The notes under the pieces are model-generated. The model searched no databases and was not told the DNA's origin. It worked only from the letters and a program-made list of their open reading frames with translations. A DNA stretch of 64,000 nt, from positions 124,001-188,000 of the forward strand of contig NZ_KQ089822.1 of the NCBI RefSeq assembly GCF_001037495.1, written 5' to 3'. The stretch is from Citrobacter sp. MGH106 (GTDB lineage: Bacteria; Pseudomonadota; Gammaproteobacteria; Enterobacterales; Enterobacteriaceae). Positions within the stretch are counted from its first letter, which is position 1, and every line of letters starts with the position of its first letter. Below are positions 52,441 to 64,000 of this stretch, piece after piece. The position numbers were made by a program, and so were the translations under genes.

Positions 52441-53577
52441 ATGAGCCACATAGACAACGGTTTCCGTTCGCTGTCACTTAAACGTTTCCCGGAAACGGAT
52501 GACGTTAACCCGCTGCTGGCGTGGGAAGCTGCAGATGAATATCTGCTGCAACAGCTGGATGATACCGAGATTAGCGGCCCGGTGATTATCCTGAATGATA
52601 CTTTCGGCGCGCTGGGCTGTGCGCTGGCGGAACATACACCTTACAGCATTGGCGACTCCTATTTAAGCGAGCTGGCGACGCGTGAAAACCTGCGTCACAA
52701 CGATATCGCGGAATCCAGCGTCAAGTTTCTTGATAGTACCGCTGAATACCCGCAAGCACCGGGTGTGGTGCTGATTAAGCTGCCAAAAACCATGGCTCTG
52801 CTGGAACAGCAACTTCGTGCACTGCGTGAGGTTGTTACGCCGCAAACGCGGATCATCGCTGGTGCGAAAGCGCGTGATATCCACACCTCGACGCTGGAGC
52901 TGTTTGAAAAGGTATTAGGCCCAACCACCACGACGCTGGCATGGAAAAAAGCCCGTCTGATCAACTGTACCTTTAGCAATCCTGAGCTGGCTGAAGCCTC
53001 ACAAACGTTAAGCTGGAAGCTGGAAGGCACCGACTGGACTATCCACAACCACGCTAACGTGTTTTCACGCACCGGACTGGATATTGGCGCGCGTTTCTTT
53101 ATTGAGCATCTGCCGGAAAATCTGGAAGGCGAAATTGTCGATCTCGGCTGTGGTAACGGCGTGATTGGCCTGACATTGCTGGAGAAAAACCCGCAAGCGA
53201 GCGTAGTGTTTGTTGATGAATCGCCAATGGCAGTGGCATCAAGCCGTCTGAACGTTGAAACCAACATGCCTGAAGCGCTGGATCGCTGTGAGTTTATGAT
53301 CAACAACGCGCTCTCTGGCGTGGAACCTTTCCGTTTTAACGCCGTACTGTGTAACCCGCCGTTCCACCAGAAACATGCGCTGACCGATAACATCGCCTGG
53401 GAGATGTTTCACCATGCCCGCCGCTGCCTGAAGATCAACGGTGAGCTGTATATCGTGGCCAACCGCCACCTGGATTACTTCCACAAGCTGAAGAAGATTT
53501 TTGGCAACTGCGTCACCATCGCCACTAACAACAAATTTGTGGTGTTGAAAGCGGTTAAAACGGGCCGCCGCCGCTAA
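52441..53577 (+). CDS. rlmG: 23S rRNA (guanine-1835-N2)-methyltransferase RlmG
   Basis: SAM-dependent enzyme modifying G1835 of 23S rRNA. The 378-residue product has the two-domain RlmG/RsmC layout: an N-terminal methyltransferase-like pseudo-domain and a catalytic C-terminal domain with [18 protein letters not shown] near residue 236 and the catalytic [12 protein letters not shown] near 302. SD GGAGG. Start and length match E. coli. Confidence 0.96.
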   Translation: MSHIDNGFRSLSLKRFPETDDVNPLLAWEAADEYLLQQLDDTEISGPVIILNDTFGALGCALAEHTPYSIGDSYLSELATRENLRHNDIAESSVKFLDSTAEYPQAPGVVLIKLPKTMALLEQQLRALREVVTPQTRIIAGAKARDIHTSTLELFEKVLGPTTTTLAWKKARLINCTFSNPELAEASQTLSWKLEGTDWTIHNHANVFSRTGLDIGARFFIEHLPENLEGEIVDLGCGNGVIGLTLLEKNPQASVVFVDESPMAVASSRLNVETNMPEALDRCEFMINNALSGVEPFRFNAVLCNPPFHQKHALTDNIAWEMFHHARRCLKINGELYIVANRHLDYFHKLKKIFGNCVTIATNNKFVVLKAVKTGRRR

Positions 53578-53584
53578 ATTCGAG

Positions 53585-53617
53585 TGCCGGATGGCGGCGT
53601 AAATGCCGTATCCGGCC
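53585..53617. repeat. REP element between rlmG and fadH
   Basis: GCCGGAT (53586-53592) and ATCCGGC (53610-53616) flank GGCGGCGTAAATGCC, a typical REP hairpin between convergent genes. Confidence 0.82.
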
Positions 53618-53626
53618 GACAAAAGC

Positions 53627-55666
<2,040 letters not shown>

Positions 55667-55781
55667 TTATTGTTATGTGGTCGGATGAGTTACTAATTTA
55701 GCTGGCGCTGCGTAAAAGGGAAAAGGGGAATGGCGTGATTGTGATGGGATTCAAAAAAGATGCGTATGCCTGCGAAGAAAT

Positions 55782-55866
55782 TGCCGGATGGCAGTACTAA
55801 CGCATCTACTCCGACCTACGGTATGGTGCTGCTGTAGGCTGGAGAAGGCGTAGCCGCCATCCGGCA
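55782..55866. repeat. Paired REP/BIME element between fadH and patA
   Basis: TGCCGGATGGC (55782-55792) and GCCATCCGGCA (55856-55866) are perfect inverted copies 63 bp apart, enclosing a smaller CTACGG...CTGTAG-type repeat. It fills most of the 225-bp gap before fadH; no gene is visible there. Confidence 0.8.
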
Positions 55867-55870
55867 TCTG

Positions 55871-57385
<1,515 letters not shown>

Positions 57386-57394
57386 TTAACATTT

Positions 57395-57487
57395 GCTGGT
57401 ATTTTGCCCAGGTTTACAGCCAGAAAACAGACGGGAAAAGTGGCCTACTGCGCTAAAAGTGGGCAAAAATTGCACTATTGCAGTGCG
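57395..57487 (-). promoter_or_regulatory. Sigma-54 promoter with tandem NtrC sites for patA
   Basis: On the minus strand GGCAAAATACCAGC has the -24 GG (57407-57408) and -12 GC (57395-57396) spaced 12 bp as sigma-54 requires. Upstream, TGCAC-TATTGCA-GTGCG (57471-57487) closely fits the NtrC consensus and TGCGC-TAAAAGT-GGGCA (57449-57465) is a weaker copy. Their centres are 22 bp apart, two helical turns, and about 73-95 bp before the predicted start near 57384. E. coli patA (ygjG) is known to be sigma-54 dependent. Confidence 0.72.
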
Positions 57488-57603
57488 TGGAGTGAAGTGT
57501 TGTTGAATAGTTTTGTTACGAAAGTATTTTAAATCAATGAATTAGAAAACATACAGATTTTGAGGTTTAATCGCAAATTGCGATCTAAATCAAATTTAAC
57601 AAC

Positions 57604-57630
57604 TAAAGTTAAAAAGATTAGCGCCGAAAT
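57604..57630 (+). promoter_or_regulatory. Sigma-28 (FliA) promoter of aer
   Basis: TAAA (57604-57607), a 15-bp spacer, then GCCGAAAT (57623-57630), nearly the flagellar consensus TAAA-N15-GCCGATAA. It lies about 50 bp before the aer ATG, consistent with coexpression with chemotaxis genes. Confidence 0.85.
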
Positions 57631-57680
57631 AACATAAGCCGAAAGAGTTAACAACCAGATAACCTGCACAGGACGCAACC

Positions 57681-59201
57681 ATGTCTTCTCATCCCTACGT
57701 TAGTCAGCAAAATACACCGCTGGATGATGATATCACCCTCATGTCGACCACCGATTTACAAAGCTATATTACCCATGCGAACGATACCTTTGTTCAGGTC
57801 AGCGGCTATCAGCTGAATGAATTGCTCGGTAAGCCGCATAACCTGGTTCGTCATCCGGATATGCCAAAAGCGGCGTTTGCGGATATGTGGTACACGCTGC
57901 AGCAGGGCGAGCCGTGGAGTGGGATTGTGAAAAACCGGCGTAAAAATGGCGATCACTATTGGGTGAGAGCCAACGCGGTGCCGATGGTGCGGGATGGACA
58001 TGTTACCGGGTATATGTCCATCCGGACCCGGGCGACGGAGGAAGAGATCGCGGCGGTAGAGCCTTTATATAAGGCGCTGAATGAAGGGCGTTGTAACAGG
58101 CGTATTCATAAAGGGCTGGTGGTGCGTAAAGGCTGGCTGGGTAAACTCCCGTCGCTCCCGGTGCGCTGGCGGGTACGTAGTGTGATGGCATTGATGTTTG
58201 CCGTGCTGGCCGTTGCGTTGCAGCAGATGGGGACTGAATGGCCGCTACTGCTGATGAGTGCGCTGGTGATGCTGGCTGGAACGACGATCTTCGAATGGCA
58301 AATTGTACGCCCAATCGAGAATGTTGCCCGTCAGGCGCTGAAAGTCGCGACCGGAGAGCGCAATAGCGTGTCGCACCTTAACCGCAGCGATGAATTGGGG
58401 CTGATGTTACGGTCAGTGGGGCAACTGGGATTAATGTGTCGCTGGCTTATCCATGATGTTTCAAGCCAGGTTTCCTGTGTGCGTAACGACAGCGAAACGC
58501 TGGCAAAAGGCAGTGATGATTTGAACCGGCACACGCAACAGACGGTAGAAAATGTGCAGGAAACGGTGACGACGATGAACCAGATGGCGGCGTCGGTGAA
58601 GCAAAACTCCGCGACTGCATCCGCTGCCGACAAGCTCTCCATTGCAGCCAGCAGTGCGGCAACGCAGGGTGGTGAGGCGATGGACACCGTCATTAAAACG
58701 ATGGACGATATTGCTAATAGCACCCAGCGGATCGGCACTATCACTACTCTGATTAACGATATTGCCTTCCAGACTAACATTCTGGCGTTGAACGCAGCGG
58801 TTGAAGCCGCGCGAGCGGGTGAGCAGGGGAAAGGGTTCGCCGTGGTGGCGGGAGAGGTACGCCATCTTGCCAGCCGTAGCGCCAGTGCGGCGAATGACAT
58901 CCGCAAATTGATCGATGCCAGCGCTGACAAAGTGCAGTCTGGTTCCGATCAGGTTCACGCTGCCGGGCGCACAATGGACGACATTGTGGCGCAGGTACAA
59001 AACGTTACCCAACTGATTGCCCAAATCAGCCACTCCACGCTGGAACAGGCGGATGGGCTTTCCAGCCTGACCCGTGCGGTGAATGAATTGAGCAGCATTA
59101 CGCAGAAAAATGCAGAACTTGTCGAAGAGAGTGCCCACATTTCAGCGATGGTGAAACATCGTGCCGGGCGTCTGGAAGATGCCGTAACGGTCCTGCATTA
59201 A
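57681..59201 (+). CDS. aer: Aerotaxis/energy-taxis receptor Aer
   Basis: FAD-binding transducer that senses redox state and signals to CheA/CheW. The 506-residue product has an N-terminal PAS domain (about 15-120, with [15 protein letters not shown] and [12 protein letters not shown]), an F1 linker and a membrane hairpin near 165-205. A HAMP-like region leads to a C-terminal signalling domain with the tip [23 protein letters not shown] near 355-380. No periplasmic ligand domain is present, as usual for Aer. It lies divergent from patA and convergent with yqjI. Confidence 0.96.
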   Translation: MSSHPYVSQQNTPLDDDITLMSTTDLQSYITHANDTFVQVSGYQLNELLGKPHNLVRHPDMPKAAFADMWYTLQQGEPWSGIVKNRRKNGDHYWVRANAVPMVRDGHVTGYMSIRTRATEEEIAAVEPLYKALNEGRCNRRIHKGLVVRKGWLGKLPSLPVRWRVRSVMALMFAVLAVALQQMGTEWPLLLMSALVMLAGTTIFEWQIVRPIENVARQALKVATGERNSVSHLNRSDELGLMLRSVGQLGLMCRWLIHDVSSQVSCVRNDSETLAKGSDDLNRHTQQTVENVQETVTTMNQMAASVKQNSATASAADKLSIAASSAATQGGEAMDTVIKTMDDIANSTQRIGTITTLINDIAFQTNILALNAAVEAARAGEQGKGFAVVAGEVRHLASRSASAANDIRKLIDASADKVQSGSDQVHAAGRTMDDIVAQVQNVTQLIAQISHSTLEQADGLSSLTRAVNELSSITQKNAELVEESAHISAMVKHRAGRLEDAVTVLH

Positions 59202-59212
59202 CCTCAGGTGCG

Positions 59213-59239
59213 AAGGCGGAACAACGGGTTCCGCCTTTT
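59213..59239 (+). terminator. aer terminator
   Basis: AAGGCGGAAC (59213-59222), a 5-nt loop, GTTCCGCCTT (59228-59237), then TT. It lies between convergent aer and yqjI; the T-run favours the plus strand. Confidence 0.82.
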
Positions 59240-59251
59240 GACCGGTTTGTT

Positions 59252-59932
59252 TTAATCTAACTGGGTGATGTCCAGTGAGGCACGATCGATAATACCGATG
59301 ATTTTTTTGATCTGCGCATCGCTGGTATCACCATGATTAACCCGCAGATCCAGTACGGCCTTGAAGTTATCCAGCGCCCGTTTCATTTGCGGATTTTTAC
59401 GTAATTCAAAACCCACACAACGCGCTTTAATGCGTTCGTGGATATGTTCCAGATGCTCACGGTTTTCATCAAGCCACTGCTGACCTTGCGTGGTGATCGT
59501 TATCTGTTTACGTCCGCTTTCTTCATCGTTGATGACAATCAGTTCCTGGTCCTGCAAAAAATCCAGCGTCGGATAAATCACGCCGGGGCTTGGTGTGTAA
59601 TTACCCTGGGTCAGTGTTTCGATGGCTTTGATCAGTTCATAGCCGTGGCTGGCATCGCGGGTCAAAATATCCAGAATCACCAGGCGCAATTCGCCGTGGC
59701 CGAAAAAGCGCTGACGACGGCCGCCGCCGCCCCGGCCATGGCGATGTCCGCAGCCGTGCTCGTGGTGGTGCTCTTTGTTACAACCTTCGTGGCGATGTTC
59801 TTCACTTTTGCAGCAACCCTGATGGTGATGTTCGGTGTCATGGCCTTCGTGGTGATGCCCTTCACCTTTGCAGCATCCTTCGTGTTGGTGTTCTGCATTT
59901 TTGCAGCAACCTTCATGTTGGTTTTGCATCAT
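59252..59932 (-). CDS. yqjI: Nickel-responsive PadR-family repressor YqjI
   Basis: Represses itself and yqjH; nickel relieves repression in E. coli. The 226-residue product has a metal-binding N-terminal tail followed by a PadR winged helix (FFGHGELRLVILDIL, SHGYELIKAIE, SPGVIYPTLDFLQDQELI) and a C-terminal dimerisation helix region. The tail is unusual: 18 His and 8 Cys in the first 66 residues, in imperfect repeats such as HEGCCK and HQGCCK, longer than in the 207-residue E. coli protein. SD AGGAG. Confidence 0.94.
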   Translation of the reverse strand: MMQNQHEGCCKNAEHQHEGCCKGEGHHHEGHDTEHHHQGCCKSEEHRHEGCNKEHHHEHGCGHRHGRGGGGRRQRFFGHGELRLVILDILTRDASHGYELIKAIETLTQGNYTPSPGVIYPTLDFLQDQELIVINDEESGRKQITITTQGQQWLDENREHLEHIHERIKARCVGFELRKNPQMKRALDNFKAVLDLRVNHGDTSDAQIKKIIGIIDRASLDITQLD

Positions 59933-59947
59933 CTTCTCCTGATGTTA

Positions 59948-60146
59948 TTTAGATATATCTAATTTATATCTAAAATCTTGTGTTTTGCAAGGGTGTTATT
60001 TTTATTGATTATAATATATTGATTTTTATAATTTTTAATTCAGTGTTGTCGTTCTGGTAAGCAGAGCGGGACTATATCAAAAAAAGTGCTTGCAATATTT
60101 GTAACTAGCAATCATTATCATTTAAAAATTTAATTAGATATATCGT
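59948..60146. promoter_or_regulatory. yqjI/yqjH divergent control region: YqjI palindromes and Fur-like box
   Basis: TTAGATATATCTAA (59949-59962) is a perfect palindrome, followed by a further half TATATCTAA. A related TTAGATATATCG lies at 60134-60145 before yqjH. These are candidate YqjI operators. GCAATCATTATCATT at 60108-60122 resembles a Fur box, agreeing with the known Fur control of yqjH. Confidence 0.65.
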
Positions 60147-60169
60147 ATTATTTTCACGAAGGCGGAAAA

Positions 60170-60955
60170 ATGACAAAAAATACCCCACGCTACCCACAGC
60201 GCGTTCGTAATGAACTGCGCTTTCGCGAACTCTCAGTCCTGCGCGTTGAACGCATAAGCGCGGGTTTTCAGCGTATCGTTCTTGGCGGTGACGCACTGGA
60301 TGGCTTTAGCTCACGCGGTTTTGATGATCACTCCAAAGTCTTTTTTCCTGAACCGGGTACGCATTTTGTGCCGCCAGTGGTGACGGATGAGGGCATTGTC
60401 TGGGCAGAGGGAGTCCGTCCTGCATCCCGGGATTACACGCCGCTGTATGATGAAGCGCGTCATGAGCTGGCGCTGGATTTCTTCATTCATGATGGTGGCG
60501 TGGCGAGTACCTGGGCGATGAACGCTCGTGAAGGTGACAAGCTGACAATCGGTGGACCACGCGGTTCTCTGGTGGTACCAGAAGACTATGCGTATCAGGT
60601 TTACGTGTGTGATGAGTCGGGAATGCCTGCTCTGCGCCGCCGCCTGGAAGCGCTGAGTCGTTTAGCGGTGCGTCCAGAGGTGACTGCACTGGTGAGCGTG
60701 CAGGATGCAGCCTGCCAGGATTATCTTTCCTACCTCGACGGGTTTGCTATCCAGTGGTTTGTCGGTCACAACGAGCAGGCGGTGAACGACGTGCTGGCGC
60801 AACTAAATGTACCTGCAGAAGATTATTTCATCTGGATAACAGGCGAAGGAAAAGTGGTGAAAAACCTGAGTGCCCGCTTTGAAACCGAGGAGTTCGATCA
60901 GCAGCTGGTACGTGCAGCTGCTTACTGGCACCAACGCAAAGCCGCTGATCAATAA
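60170..60955 (+). CDS. yqjH: NADPH-dependent ferric-chelate reductase YqjH
   Basis: Cytoplasmic FAD enzyme of the siderophore-interacting protein family that releases iron from siderophores. The 261-residue product has the FAD motif RDYTPLYDEARHELALDFFIH near residue 85, GDKLTIGGPRGS near 122 and a C-terminal NADPH-binding region with IWITGEGKVVKNL near 224. SD AAGGCGG. Its stop overlaps the end of the convergent AraC-type gene by 7 bp. Confidence 0.95.
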   Translation: MTKNTPRYPQRVRNELRFRELSVLRVERISAGFQRIVLGGDALDGFSSRGFDDHSKVFFPEPGTHFVPPVVTDEGIVWAEGVRPASRDYTPLYDEARHELALDFFIHDGGVASTWAMNAREGDKLTIGGPRGSLVVPEDYAYQVYVCDESGMPALRRRLEALSRLAVRPEVTALVSVQDAACQDYLSYLDGFAIQWFVGHNEQAVNDVLAQLNVPAEDYFIWITGEGKVVKNLSARFETEEFDQQLVRAAAYWHQRKAADQ

Positions 60956-61734
60956 TTAGACGGAGGAACGCCAAAGGCCTGGCGAAACGCGTAGCTAAAT
61001 GCCGCGGTGCTCGAATAACCCACGTCGAGTGCGGCGGCGGTCACGCTTTTATTTTTCTTAAGCATTAATACGGATTCCAGAATCCGCATTTTTTGCTTCC
61101 AGACGCTGAAAGGTAATCCCGTTTCTTTTTTGAAATGGCGCGAAAATGTGCGAGGCGACATGCCGAGATGCTGCGCCCAGTACTCTAACGAATGCTCCAG
61201 CGCGGGGGATTCCTGTATTGTCCGGCAGATTTTTGTTAATTCGCGATCCTGTGGCCAGGGTAATACAAAGGCAACTTCCGGTAACTGCAAAATAATATCG
61301 ACCAATACGCTGACCAGCTTCCCTTCTTTTGACTGACGATCGTAATGGCCCGAAATTAAGTTGGTCGCGTAATGAATAAACTCTCGGGCGAAATCACTGA
61401 TGGCGACCACTTTACACTCATCAATACGTTTCTCCAGAAAGTCCGGTTTAATATCCAGATTCTCTAAATGAACATCATCCAGCGCCCATACCGCATGTTC
61501 AATATTATGAGGGATCCAGATTCCATAATGCGCGGGGATTATCCAGCATTTGCCGGCGACATCAATACGCATGCTTCCCTTGCGGGCAAAATGAAACTGG
61601 GTAAAAGAGTGTGAGTGCTGCGGTACATGGTTATTCGCTTCAAGGACATATGAGCGAAAGTAAACATCCTGCGGCAGTTCTGCCATTGAGTCATCCGGGA
61701 AGGAATTCCACTGTTTCTGCTTGATGGTTTCCAT
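60949..61734 (-). CDS. AraC-family transcriptional regulator, divergent from cfa paralogue
   Basis: A regulator of 261 residues from the ATG at 61734. The N-terminal part is a cupin-type sensing domain (VPQHSHSFTQFHFARKGSM, then IPAHYGIWIPHNIEH, with His residues). The C-terminal AraC double HTH has EYWAQHLGMSPRTFSRHFKK and ALDVGYSSTAAFSYAFRQAFG. The layout resembles NimR-like regulators, but I cannot assign the ligand. The start is uncertain: no clear SD precedes this ATG, and the frame is open upstream to 61965, overlapping the divergent gene. The likely target is the adjacent cfa-like gene, across about 130 bp. Confidence 0.85.
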   Translation of the reverse strand: METIKQKQWNSFPDDSMAELPQDVYFRSYVLEANNHVPQHSHSFTQFHFARKGSMRIDVAGKCWIIPAHYGIWIPHNIEHAVWALDDVHLENLDIKPDFLEKRIDECKVVAISDFAREFIHYATNLISGHYDRQSKEGKLVSVLVDIILQLPEVAFVLPWPQDRELTKICRTIQESPALEHSLEYWAQHLGMSPRTFSRHFKKETGLPFSVWKQKMRILESVLMLKKNKSVTAAALDVGYSSTAAFSYAFRQAFGVPPSNY

Positions 61735-61864
61735 AAAGAAATACGTAATGCTCCCGGTTATGTGGCCTCTACTCGATAGATCTTGTCCGCAAATCATAAT
61801 ACATACACTCTGTTTTCCATAATAATCTTGCCTAAGAATTATTAGCCCACTTTTGGTAAAGACC
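61735..61864. promoter_or_regulatory. Shared promoter region between araC-type gene and cfa paralogue
   Basis: A 130-bp divergent gap. An imperfect inverted repeat AATAATCTT (61821-61829), GCCT, AAGAATTATT (61834-61843) is the only obvious symmetric element and is a candidate regulator site. Promoter boxes are not clear. Confidence 0.4.
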
Positions 61865-63019
61865 ATGGACACGCTTTGTTCAGATGCTGTAATCGTAAAT
61901 GAAACAAATGATAATTGGACGCGGATGGGGAAAGAGCTGCTCCAGCAGGCTGATATCCAGATCAATGGTTCGCGTGCCTGGGATATTCAACTTCATCATG
62001 CCGGTTTCTTTAAACGGGTACTGCAACAAGGTTCTTTAGGGCTTGGCGAAAGCTATATGGAAGGCTGGTGGGACTGCGAACGGCTCGATATTCTGTTCTG
62101 CAAGATCCTCAAAGCAAAACTCGATCAAAAAATGCCGGGCAATCTGAAAGATATTTTACGCATTGCCAGTGCACGCCTTTTTAATTTGCAGTCGCGCAGC
62201 CGGGCCTGGATTGTCGGCAAAGAGCATTATGATATTGGTAATGATCTCTTCGCCCTGATGCTTGATCCGTACATGCAATATTCCTGTGGCTACTGGAAAG
62301 ATGCGACCTCATTAGAGGATGCGCAAAATGCCAAATTAAAAATGATCTGCGAGAAGTTGCAACTGAAGCCGGGGATGCGTTTACTGGATATCGGTTGCGG
62401 ATGGGGTGGCCTGGCAGAATATGCAGCGCGCCATTATGGCGTGGCGGTAGAGGGTGTCACCATCTCGAAAGAGCAACAGAAAATGGCGCAGCAGCGCTGT
62501 GACGGGCTGGATGTCACCATTCTGCTTCAGGACTATCGTGACCTTGATAAGCACTACGATCGTATTGTCTCCGTGGGGATGTTCGAACATGTGGGGCCGA
62601 AAAACTACGATACCTATTTCAGTATCGCTGACCGCTGTTTAAAACCTGATGGCCTCTTTCTGCTTCACACCATTGGCAGCAATAAAAAAGGGATGAGTGT
62701 AGATCCGTGGATCAATAAATATATTTTCCCGAACGGATGTTTACCGGCGATATCGCATATTGCCGAGGCCAGTGAGTCGCGGTTTGTGATGGAGGACTGG
62801 CATAACTTCGGTAGTGATTATGATAAAACGCTGATGGCCTGGCACCAGCGTTTTAATCAGGCATGGCCAGAGTTGTCTTCACATTACTCCGCCACTTTTA
62901 GAAGAATGTTCAATTACTATTTATGCGCATGCGCCGGAGCTTTCCGCGCCCGAGACATTGAGCTTTGGCAGGTACTGTTTAGCCGTGGCGTCGAGGGCGG
63001 TATTCGCGTTTATCGCTAA
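61865..63019 (+). CDS. Cyclopropane-fatty-acyl-phospholipid synthase paralogue
   Basis: SAM-dependent enzyme expected to convert cis-double bonds of membrane phospholipid chains into cyclopropane rings. The 384-residue product resembles E. coli Cfa (382 aa) along its whole length, yet differs too much to be its direct counterpart. Intact features are GSLGLGESYMEGWWDC near residue 58, RAWIVGKEHYDIGNDLF near 115, the conserved Cys in MQYSCGYW, the SAM motif LLDIGCGWGGLAEYA near 170, GMFEHVGPKNYDTY near 238 and LLHTIGS near 265. Adjacent dhaK and a divergent AraC gene suggest an accessory locus; cfa proper is elsewhere in enterics. The ATG at 61865 is preferred to TTG at 61853. Confidence 0.9.
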   Translation: MDTLCSDAVIVNETNDNWTRMGKELLQQADIQINGSRAWDIQLHHAGFFKRVLQQGSLGLGESYMEGWWDCERLDILFCKILKAKLDQKMPGNLKDILRIASARLFNLQSRSRAWIVGKEHYDIGNDLFALMLDPYMQYSCGYWKDATSLEDAQNAKLKMICEKLQLKPGMRLLDIGCGWGGLAEYAARHYGVAVEGVTISKEQQKMAQQRCDGLDVTILLQDYRDLDKHYDRIVSVGMFEHVGPKNYDTYFSIADRCLKPDGLFLLHTIGSNKKGMSVDPWINKYIFPNGCLPAISHIAEASESRFVMEDWHNFGSDYDKTLMAWHQRFNQAWPELSSHYSATFRRMFNYYLCACAGAFRARDIELWQVLFSRGVEGGIRVYR

Positions 63020-63123
63020 TAGGGTTAGTAGAGAGATTCATGCGAACTCGTGCCAACGCCTGTCGCATTTATCGAGAACATTTGATTCCTGAATCGAGTT
63101 CCGCTCACCGTAAAACGCGCCCT

Positions 63124-63145
63124 GAGCCAGCATTCATGCTGGCTC
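63124..63145. repeat. Perfect palindrome between cfa paralogue and dhaK
   Basis: GAGCCAGCAT (63124-63133), TC, ATGCTGGCTC (63136-63145). It lies between convergent genes and could act as a terminator stem, but no T-run follows on either strand. The rest of the 200-bp gap shows no gene. Confidence 0.5.
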
Positions 63146-63220
63146 TCCTGGCCTTACGGAAACGCGTCGGCAATTTTCAGCCGGACCCGCCACACCTCAC
63201 CACCTGAGTTTTTTGAAGGA

Positions 63221-64000
63221 CTATTTGAGAGCATTCTCTGCCAGCGCTTTAAACACCATCGCGACAGCATGTGCGCCGGGGTCCATATTACCGAGCAGGC
63301 TTTCGCTATTGAGGTAAGACGCGCGACCCGCGTTGGCTTTGCTCGACAGACAAGTGCGTTCTGCGCCAGCTTGTGCGGCCTCAAAAGCAGCTTGCAGGTT
63401 TTGCGGTTGTGCCAACAGAGAGGTTAGTGCGGGCTGCAACGCATCAATCATCGTGCGATCGCCTTCATCCGCGCCACCGTAAAACTTCATCTGAGCCAGA
63501 CCCGTATTCAGCGCTTCGGCAACCTCAGCACCTTGTTCCAGTTTCTGCCCGGCTGCGGTAAAGAAGATGGACATCAGCACGCCGCTGGAACCTCCCATAA
63601 CCACAGTCAGACGCTCCCCAATCAACGCGAACAGCGTGGCCAGATCAGCAAGCGGTAGTTGCTTACGCTGTAGCTGGTCGGCAATTTCACGTGCGCCTGC
63701 CGCAAAGGTTGAACCGGTATCACCATCACCCACTTTGGCATCCAGCGCGTTGAGATGTGCTTCCAGGCCGGAAAGCGTCCCGGTGACCTGTTCAATGATT
63801 CCGGCTACCAGCGCGTTCTCTGAAGGCTGGAATTCCACGCGTGCACTGCGCTGAGATGATGGCACGGTAGTGATTTCACGTGGTGGTACGGGGGTTGGCC
63901 AACTGGTGGTTTCCACCTCGGTTAACAGCGCTTTTTCGATGCTCTCTTCCAGCACGATGGCCGTCAGCGAAAAGCCTTTCATATCCAGAGCTGTGACCAG
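63221..64000 (-). CDS. dhaK: ATP-dependent dihydroxyacetone kinase, C-terminal part
   Basis: The 3' 260 codons of a minus-strand gene that continues beyond the right edge (LVTALDMKGF is read across 64000-63970). The visible part is the end of the DhaK domain (GFSLTAIVLEESIEKALL), a Pro/Thr-rich linker and a DhaL domain with the ATP/Mg site ALDAKVGDGDTGSTFA, VVMGGSSGVLMSIFF, GGADEGDRTMIDAL and SSKANAGRASYL. A DhaK-DhaL fusion is the ATP-dependent form, known from Citrobacter freundii and unlike the E. coli PTS-dependent enzyme. It funnels dihydroxyacetone from glycerol into glycolysis. Confidence 0.95.
   Translation of the reverse strand: MVTALDMKGFSLTAIVLEESIEKALLTEVETTSWPTPVPPREITTVPSSQRSARVEFQPSENALVAGIIEQVTGTLSGLEAHLNALDAKVGDGDTGSTFAAGAREIADQLQRKQLPLADLATLFALIGERLTVVMGGSSGVLMSIFFTAAGQKLEQGAEVAEALNTGLAQMKFYGGADEGDRTMIDALQPALTSLLAQPQNLQAAFEAAQAGAERTCLSSKANAGRASYLNSESLLGNMDPGAHAVAMVFKALAENALK

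Noticed and set aside
58461-59138. 225-codon minus-strand frame antisense to aer
   Set aside because: Shadow of the highly conserved signalling domain; no independent support.
61735-61965. Longer N-terminus for the AraC-type regulator
   Set aside because: The extension would overlap the divergent cfa-like gene and is not cupin-like; the ATG at 61734 gives a normal family length, though its SD is weak.

Overview
This is chromosomal DNA from a member of the Enterobacteriaceae, most likely a Citrobacter of the freundii group. The backbone follows the Escherichia coli K-12 order from yraN/lpoA to aer/yqjI/yqjH closely, but it has a galactitol (gat) operon where K-12 has the aga locus. Its right edge carries the 3' end of a fused ATP-dependent dihydroxyacetone kinase very like the C. 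freundii enzyme. The genus is inferred from remembered protein sequences and synteny, not from a search.

Layout. 1-3.0 kb: yraN (partial), lpoA and rsmI, for cell-wall synthesis and rRNA methylation. 3.1-8.1 kb: a chaperone-usher fimbrial cluster, yraH-yraI-yraJ-yraK. 8.6-15.0 kb: gatYZABCD-gatR, encoding galactitol PTS uptake and conversion to tagatose-1,6-bisphosphate; gatZ is frameshifted at a run of six G. 15.2-21.4 kb: garD divergent from garPLRK, for galactarate/glucarate catabolism. 21.4-21.8 kb: rnpB. 22.6-31.4 kb: tdcABCDEFG, for anaerobic threonine and serine degradation to acetate and propionate. 31.8-34.4 kb: cyuP-cyuA, for cysteine uptake and desulfidation. 34.5-41.3 kb: yhaL, yhaK, yhaJ, yhaH, yqjG, yqjF, yqjK-E-D, yqjC, mzrA and yqjA, mostly envelope and stress genes. 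41.7-47.3 kb: exuR, exuT and uxaCA, the hexuronate regulon. 47.5-55.6 kb: ygjV, sstT, alx with its manganese/pH-sensing leader, ygjR, ygjP, rlmG and fadH. 55.9-61.0 kb: patA, aer, yqjI and yqjH. 61-64 kb: an accessory end with an AraC-type regulator divergent from a second cyclopropane-fatty-acid synthase gene, then dhaK.

The window is rich in sugar-acid and polyol catabolism: galactitol, galactarate/glucarate and galacturonate. The gat, gar and exu/uxa units each have a regulatory region with recognisable repeated operator-like motifs or CRP boxes. Anaerobic amino-acid use (tdc, cyu), putrescine use (patA) and energy taxis (aer) complete a gut-adapted set. Compared with my memory of K-12, several genes are missing: ygjH to ygjK, the higBA pair, ygjQ, yhaI, and tdcR/yhaBC.

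I found no CRISPR array, prophage, insertion sequence, tRNA or obvious new multi-gene defence system. The points most worth a second look are the gatZ frameshift, the Cfa paralogue with its divergent AraC regulator, a 97-bp hairpin-forming repeat present twice, the expanded metal-binding N-terminus of YqjI, and a well-formed sigma-54/NtrC promoter for patA.
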